Shown here: positions 1 to 4,305 of the stretch, piece by piece
Numbering within the stretch: the first letter of the stretch is position 1
Layout of the letters: every line of letters starts with the position of its first letter
Origin: an alpha proteobacterium 3107
GTDB taxonomy: Bacteria > Pseudomonadota > Alphaproteobacteria > Rhodobacterales > Rhodobacteraceae
DNA: 10,698 bases
Assembly: GCA_001483205.1 (NCBI GenBank)
Contig: JPPB01000280.1
Coordinates: 1 to 10,698 of the forward strand
Direction of reading: 5' to 3'
Notes under the pieces: generated by a model
Database searches by the model: none
What the model was told of the DNA's origin: nothing
Seen by the model: the letters and a program-made list of their open reading frames with translations, nothing else
Translations under genes and position numbers: made by a program

Positions 1-111
1 TGATACGCCGCCACCGGCGTCACGGCAAGATACACCCCGCGCGTCCGTGATATGGTCGGGCGGTGTTTTCCCCGCTATAGGGGCAAACGTCCGATTCGGG
101 GGACTTGCCGG
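1..111 (+). promoter_or_regulatory. Leader region of the thiE-like gene
   Basis: The reading frame of the next gene is open from an ATG at 52, but no gene is supported here. A perfect 6-bp hairpin (ACGCCG/CGGCGT, loop CCAC, 5-20) may be the tail of the preceding transcript, although no T-run follows. A small CCCC...GGGG inverted repeat surrounds CTATAG near 71-84. A GGGGGA Shine-Dalgarno sequence (98-103) sits 8 nt before the ATG at 112 and decides the start. No confident -35/-10 pair was seen. Confidence 0.4.
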
Positions 112-735
112 ATGACCGAAACCGAAAAACCGCAGCTCTGCCTGATCACGCCGCCGGAGCCTGACCCGTCGCGCCTTACCGCCCGGCTGTTGCCCGCTCT
201 GGACGCGGCAGAGGTGGCTTGCGTGCGCCTGTCCCTGCCCACCCGGAATGAGGATCAAATCATCCGCGCCGCCGATGCGCTGCGCGACCTCTGCCATGCC
301 CGCGACATCGCGCTGCTGATTGACGATCACGTTCTGATGGTCGGGCGGCTCGGCCTTGACGGGGTGCATCTGACGGATGCGGCCCGTTCGGTGCGGGGCG
401 CGCGCAGGGCGCTCGGGGCCGACGCGATTGTCGGCGCATTCTGCGGGGCCTCGCGCCATGACGGGATGACGGCGGGCGAGGCGGGCGCGGATTATGTCTG
501 TTTCGGCCCTGCCGGGGCGACGACCCTGGGCCGGGGGGAACGGGCAGGGGTTGACCTGTTTCAGTGGTGGTCAGAGCTGATCGAAATTCCGGTGGTCGCC
601 GAGGGCGCGCTGGGGGAAGACACGATCCCGACCCTTGCGCCGGTGGCGGATTTTCTGGCCATCGGAGAGGAGATATGGGGGGCGGAAGACCCTGCCCTGC
701 GCCTGAAGCGGCTGGTCCGTGCAATCGGGGGCTGA
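112..735 (+). CDS. Thiamine phosphate synthase/TenI-family protein (ThiE-like, divergent)
   Basis: This 207-residue protein has the length and fold signature of the ThiE/TenI TIM-barrel family, which joins the HMP-pyrophosphate and thiazole-phosphate halves of thiamine. Visible family landmarks are IDDHV (residues 70-74, normally NDR), GVHL (84-87), the A-G-A-D-Y strand (124-128) followed by FGP (131-133), and VVAEGAL (161-167) where true ThiE has an Ala-Ile-Gly-Gly-Ile-like strand. Several ligand residues known from ThiE look changed. The Q-x-R-x-K strand appears as C-V-R-L-S (37-41), the Asn of Asn-Asp is Asp71, and the T-x-T-K phosphate loop appears as A-T-T-L-G (136-140). It may therefore be a paralogue without TMP synthase activity. 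The start at 112 is chosen over an upstream in-frame ATG at 52 because GGGGGA lies 8 nt before it and the upstream codons encode low-complexity Arg/Gly. The family call is fairly sure; the activity is not, so no gene symbol is given. Confidence 0.8.
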   Translation: MTETEKPQLCLITPPEPDPSRLTARLLPALDAAEVACVRLSLPTRNEDQIIRAADALRDLCHARDIALLIDDHVLMVGRLGLDGVHLTDAARSVRGARRALGADAIVGAFCGASRHDGMTAGEAGADYVCFGPAGATTLGRGERAGVDLFQWWSELIEIPVVAEGALGEDTIPTLAPVADFLAIGEEIWGAEDPALRLKRLVRAIGG

Positions 736-853
736 GCGTTTGGTGACCGGGCCGCGCCTGTTACGCTGCTGGACAAAAGAGCCGAAGCGGTTCAATGTCC
801 GTCCAGGCCCTTATATACCGGGGCCAGGAACCTGATGCGCGATGAGGGATGCT

Positions 854-1936
854 ATGACAAAGCGAACCAAGGAAGGGTTTAAGCGGCTAAGGCTATATCA
901 GCCAAGGCGGAAGCATGAGCAAAACTGTCCGATCTGGCCCAAGTCTCCGGCTCAATGGCATGTAATCAGCCGCGATCCTCCGGATGATGCTGTCTGGTCG
1001 CCACGCGCTGGCGGGGTCTTTAAGATGTTCGACGATCAAATATTCTTCAACTATTTATCCGACGTTTTATCCGACACAGAGGTCAAAAAGCGGCTTTCCT
1101 CATGGATATGGGAAAAGAACTATGCGTTCGAGACACTTGATGCGAATGAAGAAAGTGAGATGCCTGAAATCACGCGAGACCTGATCGAAGACCTCGGCAA
1201 GCGGAAGCCTCTGTCGGTTGAGGATCGCATTGACCGGGCCTTGCAAGCAATCGGCAGACCACCAGAAGGACTGAATTCCAACGACGGGCAAGATACCGAA
1301 AATCAAGCGCTTTTCATGGCAGCAACGGAATGCAATGATCAAGACGAAATGGAATGGCTTCTAAGTCAACTTGAGGCGGCGGGACTGCTCACAATTCCAA
1401 ATCCCAAAGCTCCTCATTCTCATTACGTTCTTTCACTGAAGGGCCTTGCCCGGCTCGAAAGCGGGGGTGATGCCGTGGTGTCGAAGACTGCATTCGTGGC
1501 GATGTGGTTCAACGATGAGGTCAAAGACGCATATGAAAAGGGTATCGCCCCGGCAATCCGTAACGCTCGCTATGAGCCGTGTCGGATCGACGAGGTGGAG
1601 CATTCTGACAAGATTGATGACAGGATCATCGCCGAAATCCGCCGGGCCCGTTTCCTGGTCTGCGATTTGACCTGCGGCCTCTTGCGAGACAAGACCGCTG
1701 ACTCCGAAAAGACCGCTGACTCCAAAAAGACCACCGCTATTGCGAGGGGTAGCGTCTATTATGAGGCAGGCTTTGCCCACGGCCTCAACAAGCCGGTAAT
1801 CTGGACCTGCCGCGAAGACCTTCTCGAACATGTTCACTTCGACATCAACCACTATAATTTCATCAAGTGGAAAAAAGGAGAGGAAGACAAGCTCCGGAAG
1901 AAGATAGAAGATCGGATTGGGGCGGTGATCTTCTGA
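854..1936 (+). CDS. Protein with C-terminal nucleoside 2-deoxyribosyltransferase-like domain, possible defence effector
   Basis: This 360-residue cytoplasmic protein has no signal peptide or membrane segment. Residues about 212-360 form a nucleoside-2-deoxyribosyltransferase-like domain. It begins KTAFVAMWF, continues through RIDEVEH, DDRIIAEIRRARFLVCDLT and GSVYYEAGFAHGL, and ends with a basic helix. Glu304 in YYEAG aligns with the nucleophilic Glu of deoxyribosyltransferases (E-x-G-x-A). Residues about 120-200 (SVEDRIDRALQAIG..., EMEWLLSQLEAAGLL) look like a winged helix. The N-terminus resembles a zinc ribbon that has lost most cysteines: CPI-W at 25-28, then SPRAG at 49-53 where CPRCG would be expected. 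Start ATG 854 follows GAGGG (844-848) with 5 nt spacing; an in-frame ATG at 842 and a later one at 1025 are alternatives. GC is near 50 percent against about 65-75 percent in the neighbours, suggesting transfer. Related domains act as toxic effectors in some retrons, but no reverse transcriptase or partner gene is here, so a defence role is inference. Confidence 0.75.
   Translation: MTKRTKEGFKRLRLYQPRRKHEQNCPIWPKSPAQWHVISRDPPDDAVWSPRAGGVFKMFDDQIFFNYLSDVLSDTEVKKRLSSWIWEKNYAFETLDANEESEMPEITRDLIEDLGKRKPLSVEDRIDRALQAIGRPPEGLNSNDGQDTENQALFMAATECNDQDEMEWLLSQLEAAGLLTIPNPKAPHSHYVLSLKGLARLESGGDAVVSKTAFVAMWFNDEVKDAYEKGIAPAIRNARYEPCRIDEVEHSDKIDDRIIAEIRRARFLVCDLTCGLLRDKTADSEKTADSKKTTAIARGSVYYEAGFAHGLNKPVIWTCREDLLEHVHFDINHYNFIKWKKGEEDKLRKKIEDRIGAVIF
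1691..1726 (+). repeat. 18-bp in-frame tandem repeat inside the deoxyribosyltransferase-like gene
   Basis: Two adjacent 18-nt units (1691-1708 and 1709-1726) differ at a single base, and a further AAGACC follows at 1727. They encode K-T-A-D-S-E and K-T-A-D-S-K. The repeat lies in the loop between the conserved CDLT strand and the GSVYYEAG active-site segment. The frame is kept, so the gene is not broken. Confidence 0.85.
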
Positions 1937-2066
1937 GGCAATACAGCATTTCAAAAAACCCCTGATATGCCCCGGAATGCAATGGCCCCCGGCGCGTTTC
2001 CCGCAATGCGCCAGCCACGCCCCCATAGCACAACGGATGATTAACCTTTCTGTGTCAGTCTGGTCG

Positions 2067-2147
2067 CGCCCTGACCGGCCTGATGCCGGTATCGGGCGAC
2101 TTCCTCCCTGTTGGACTGGCCGCATCCTCGCGATGCGGCCTTTTTTT
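2067..2147 (+). ncRNA. Candidate small RNA with single-stranded CUUCCUCCC
   Basis: A two-part hairpin (CGCCC 2067-2071 with GGGCG 2094-2098, and ACCGGC 2074-2079 with GCCGGT 2085-2090) is followed by an unpaired CTTCCTCCC (2100-2108) and then a 9-bp terminator with seven Ts. Hairpin, exposed anti-Shine-Dalgarno-like C/U stretch and terminator is the layout of several known alphaproteobacterial trans-acting sRNAs. The 5' end is not fixed: the AT-rich stretch near 2036-2048 may be part of it, but no clear promoter was found. It could instead be the 3' end of the upstream gene's transcript. I do not recognise the exact RNA family. Confidence 0.45.
2118..2147 (+). terminator. Rho-independent terminator
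   Basis: A perfect 9-bp stem GGCCGCATC (2118-2126) / GATGCGGCC (2132-2140) with loop CTCGC is followed directly by seven Ts. It ends either the candidate sRNA or the transcript of the gene ending at 1936. Confidence 0.92.
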
Positions 2148-2195
2148 CGCCCGTCGCCCCCGCGAAAACCGGCAAAACATTCCCCGTATTCCCTG

Positions 2196-2224
2196 TTGAC
2201 CCCCGCAACGGCTCGGCTTAACGT
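2196..2224 (+). promoter_or_regulatory. Sigma-70-type promoter
   Basis: TTGACC (2196-2201) and TAACGT (2219-2224) are separated by exactly 17 nt, which fits a housekeeping promoter. Initiation would be near A2231. The first feature downstream is a terminator about 45 nt later, so the main product would be a short RNA or an attenuated leader of ialB. Confidence 0.6.
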
Positions 2225-2230
2225 AGCGTC

Positions 2231-2305
2231 ACAAATCAAAGTCGGCCAGTCCGGCGGGGAGATCAGAACAGGAAAAAGGGCCGCCTTTCAGGCCCTTTTT
2301 CTTTT
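2231..2305 (+). ncRNA. Candidate short transcript or ialB attenuator leader (about 75 nt)
   Basis: The segment runs from the expected start point of the promoter at 2196-2224 to the end of the T-tract at 2305. It has no open reading frame with a ribosome-binding site. It either makes a roughly 75-nt sRNA or acts as a leader with readthrough into ialB, which begins 104 nt further on. Both readings are inference from promoter and terminator spacing. Confidence 0.4.
2273..2305 (+). terminator. Strong bidirectional-type intrinsic terminator
   Basis: A perfect 10-bp stem AAAAAGGGCC (2273-2282) / GGCCCTTTTT (2291-2300) with an 8-nt loop GCCTTTCA is followed by CTTTT. The A-run on the other side would let it also act on the minus strand. 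Confidence 0.93.
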
Positions 2306-2353
2306 GCGGGCGGCGGAAACCGGCAAAACCCGGACAAAAGATCACAAACGGGA

Positions 2354-2382
2354 CTGACAGCCGGAATCCGACATGCTAAGCC
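2354..2382 (+). promoter_or_regulatory. Weak candidate ialB promoter
   Basis: CTGACA (2354-2359) and TAAGCC (2377-2382) are 17 nt apart, about 28 nt before the ialB start. The -35 matches well but the -10 is poor. It is listed because the strong terminator at 2273-2305 implies that ialB needs either readthrough or its own promoter. Confidence 0.25.
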
Positions 2383-2409
2383 GCCGCCGGACAACCGGAG
2401 TGAACGCCT

Positions 2410-3006
2410 ATGAACGGATTGCTGAGAACGCTTCTGCTGGTTTCGCTGGCTGTTTCGCCGCTCCCCCTTTTCGCTCAGGACGCGGCAGAGGACGGGACCG
2501 GCGAGGCGACGGCGGGCGCGGAGCTTGATATGGGGCAAGAGGTCGGTGAAGAGGAGCTTCTGGGCGAGCTATATCTGCTCGAGACCCATGGCGATTGGGA
2601 AATCCGCTGTATCCGCTCCGCAGAGCAGAGCGACCCCTGTCAGATGCACCAGTCCCTGACCGGCCCGGAAGGCACCGCTGTGTCGGAGTTCAGCATGTTT
2701 CCCCTGCCCGAAGAGGATGCGGCGGCCGCCGGGGCGACGATCGCCGCACCACTGATGACATTGCTGACCGAACAGCTTACCCTTTCCGTCGATGGCGGCC
2801 CGGCCAAGCGGTATGGGTTTTCATGGTGCGATACCGAAGGGTGCTATGCGCGGGTGGGGTTTACCGAGGGTGACATCAGCGCCTTCAGGTCCGGGAAGAG
2901 CGCGACCCTGACGCTGGTGCCGGTTGTCGCGCCGGATCAGAAGATACATGTGTTGCTGTCGCTGAACGGGTTCACCTCTGCTTTTAATGCGCTGAGTGCC
3001 AGGTAA
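2410..3006 (+). CDS. Invasion-associated locus B (IalB) family secreted protein
   Basis: This 198-residue exported protein has an N-terminal signal peptide: Arg6, a hydrophobic stretch at about 7-21 (LLLVSLAVSPLPLF), and likely cleavage near FAQ-D at 21-24. An acidic low-complexity linker (24-57) follows, then the IalB-like domain from GDWEIRC (61-67) to the end. Conserved features are the GDW opening, paired cysteines (Cys67, Cys77, Cys140, Cys145), GFSWC and the C-terminal G-F-x-x-A-F-N-A-L. IalB proteins are periplasmic or surface proteins, named for erythrocyte entry in Bartonella but widespread in free-living alphaproteobacteria where the role is unclear. A GGAG at 2397-2400 precedes the ATG by 9 nt. 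It is followed 111 bp later by lpxD on the same strand and probably shares an envelope context. No virulence role is implied. Confidence 0.87.
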   Translation: MNGLLRTLLLVSLAVSPLPLFAQDAAEDGTGEATAGAELDMGQEVGEEELLGELYLLETHGDWEIRCIRSAEQSDPCQMHQSLTGPEGTAVSEFSMFPLPEEDAAAAGATIAAPLMTLLTEQLTLSVDGGPAKRYGFSWCDTEGCYARVGFTEGDISAFRSGKSATLTLVPVVAPDQKIHVLLSLNGFTSAFNALSAR

Positions 3007-3117
3007 GGGCCTCTGCGTGATGGCGTGGTGGCGTCGGGCGCGGTTCACGGCTAAACATCCGCCACGAAGGGGCGCAGCACGTGCCGCACGGACAACGGGC
3101 CGGGATGGAGTGCGGAA

Positions 3118-4185
3118 ATGGGTTATAGCATCGCAGAAATCGCCGGGGCACTCGGGGCAGAGGCCGCAGGCAACACCGATCTGAGGATAGAGGCGGCATC
3201 CGAACCCGCCGGGGCCGGGCCGGAAGCGCTGGCGCTCGCCATGGACCCGAAATATGCCGACGGGCTGGCCCGGGGGCAGGCCAGAGCCGCCGTTCTCTGG
3301 GCCGGGGCCGACTGGCAGGCGCTCGGGCTGGAGGCAGCGATTTTCGTGCAACGGCCCAGATATGCGCTGTCGAAACTGACCCGGTTTCTGGACAGCGGCC
3401 ATGAAATCGCCCCCGGCATTCATCCGACCGCAATCATCGACCGGGACGCGCGCATCGGCGACGGCGCGGCGCTCGGGCCGTTCGTGACCATCGGGCCGGG
3501 GGCGCGCATCGGGCCGGGGGCGCGGATTGCCGCCCATGTCTCGATTGCCGGGGATGTCAGGATCGGCGCGGATGCGCTGATCCATGCGGGTGCGCGCATC
3601 GGCGCGGGCGTGCGCATCGGCGACCGCTTTATCGCCCAGCCCGGCGCGGTCATCGGCTCTGACGGGTTTTCTTTTGTCACGCCCGAGAAATCGGGGGCAG
3701 AGCGGGCGCGCGAAACCCTCGGGGATCAGGGGGCGGTTGTCGCCCAGAGCTGGGCGAGGATACACTCGCTCGGCGCGGTGGAAATCGGCGATGATGTCGA
3801 GATCGGGGCCAATGCCGCCATCGACCGGGGCACCATCCGCAACACCCGTATCGGTCGGGGCAGCAAGCTCGATAATCTGGTGCATGTCGGGCATAATGTG
3901 GTCATCGGCGAGGATTGCCTGTTATGTGCGCAGGTGGGGATTGCCGGGTCTGTGCGGATCGGGGATCGGGTGTTTCTGGGCGGGCAGTGCGGCGCGAAGG
4001 ACAATATCAGGATCGGCGATGATGTGGTGGCCGGGGGCGCGACGAAGATTTTCACCAACACCCCGGCGGGGCGGGTTTTGCTGGGGTCGCCGGCGGTGAA
4101 GATGGACGAGCATATCCGGATGCAGAAGGCCCTGCGCCGCCTGCCCCGGTTGCTGCGCAGGTTTGCGGATAAAACCTCTGCATAA
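3118..4185 (+). CDS. lpxD: UDP-3-O-(3-hydroxyacyl)glucosamine N-acyltransferase (LpxD)
   Basis: LpxD adds the second hydroxyacyl chain, from acyl-ACP, to UDP-3-O-acylglucosamine, the third step of lipid A synthesis, in the cytoplasm as a trimer. The 355 residues match the usual length. Residues 1-100 form the uridine-binding domain, with the DPKYADGL segment at 43-50. Residues about 100-310 are hexapeptide repeats of a left-handed beta-helix (many I-G-x-G-A/V-x-I units). DNLVHVGHNVVIG at 252-264 carries the catalytic His259 (His239 in E. coli). Helices follow at 327-352. GGAG at 3107-3110 lies 7 nt before the ATG. The usual rhodobacterial neighbours (bamA upstream, fabZ and lpxA downstream) are absent; ialB precedes and mrcA follows. 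The last codons and the stop lie inside a dispersed repeat (4174-4192). The family call is sure; whether it is the only lpxD in the genome cannot be seen. Confidence 0.95.
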   Translation: MGYSIAEIAGALGAEAAGNTDLRIEAASEPAGAGPEALALAMDPKYADGLARGQARAAVLWAGADWQALGLEAAIFVQRPRYALSKLTRFLDSGHEIAPGIHPTAIIDRDARIGDGAALGPFVTIGPGARIGPGARIAAHVSIAGDVRIGADALIHAGARIGAGVRIGDRFIAQPGAVIGSDGFSFVTPEKSGAERARETLGDQGAVVAQSWARIHSLGAVEIGDDVEIGANAAIDRGTIRNTRIGRGSKLDNLVHVGHNVVIGEDCLLCAQVGIAGSVRIGDRVFLGGQCGAKDNIRIGDDVVAGGATKIFTNTPAGRVLLGSPAVKMDEHIRMQKALRRLPRLLRRFADKTSA

Positions 4186-4192
4186 CGGCGCA
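4174..4192 (-). repeat. Dispersed TATGCAGAGG repeat, left arm of a 19-bp inverted repeat
   Basis: Read on the minus strand the sequence is TGCGCCGTTATGCAGAGGT, identical over 19 nt to the plus-strand sequence at 8016-8034. It overlaps the 3' end of lpxD and supplies its final codons (encoding T-S-A) and stop. The core TATGCAGAGG recurs at 9893-9903, 9945-9954 and 10070-10079. Confidence 0.85.
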
Positions 4193-4251
4193 CCGGTGGC
4201 CAATCCGTTCTGTCCGGCGGAGCGCCGGGCCCCGCCAGCCGTCATTGTGCT

Positions 4252-4280
4252 TTGACCCCGCCCGCCTCTGCACCTATATT
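4252..4280 (+). promoter_or_regulatory. Sigma-70-type promoter of mrcA
   Basis: TTGACC (4252-4257) and TATATT (4275-4280) have a 17-nt spacer. Transcription should begin near 4288, giving a leader of only about 18 nt before the TTG start at 4306. The TTG inside the -35 box is in frame with mrcA and could be miscalled as its start codon. Confidence 0.75.
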
Positions 4281-4305
4281 GGCCGTCAGGCAAAAGAGGC
4301 ACCCC

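Larger units (their letters stand above)
2166..2329 (+). repeat. Pair of 13-bp direct repeats flanking a promoter-terminator unit
   Basis: AAACCGGCAAAAC occurs at 2166-2178 and again at 2317-2329, in the same orientation. The pair brackets the promoter at 2196-2224 and the terminator at 2273-2305. Both sit in gene-free DNA; a regulator-binding or duplication origin is possible but not shown. Confidence 0.45.
1937..2409 (+). other. Gene-free region with terminators and candidate small RNAs
   Basis: This 473-bp gap between the deoxyribosyltransferase-like gene and ialB has no convincing coding sequence on either strand. A 126-codon + strand frame and the start of a long - strand frame cross it, but both run through terminator hairpins and lack ribosome-binding sites. 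It holds two strong intrinsic terminators, one good sigma-70-type promoter and two candidate short transcripts, listed separately. Confidence 0.6.

Noticed and set aside
2021..2060. Resemblance of CCCCCATAGCACAACGGATG to the start of a tRNA
   Set aside because: No matching acceptor stem, anticodon arm or T-arm follows.
3010..3021. GCCTCTGCGTGA just after ialB as a sixth TATGCAGAGG copy
   Set aside because: It lacks the TAT end of the core, and the CCTCTGC heptamer is common in this GC-rich window, so it cannot be told from chance.
4214..4226. CGGCG-GAG-CGCCG hairpin between lpxD and mrcA as a terminator
   Set aside because: The stem is only 5 bp and no T-run follows, so it is not a convincing intrinsic terminator.
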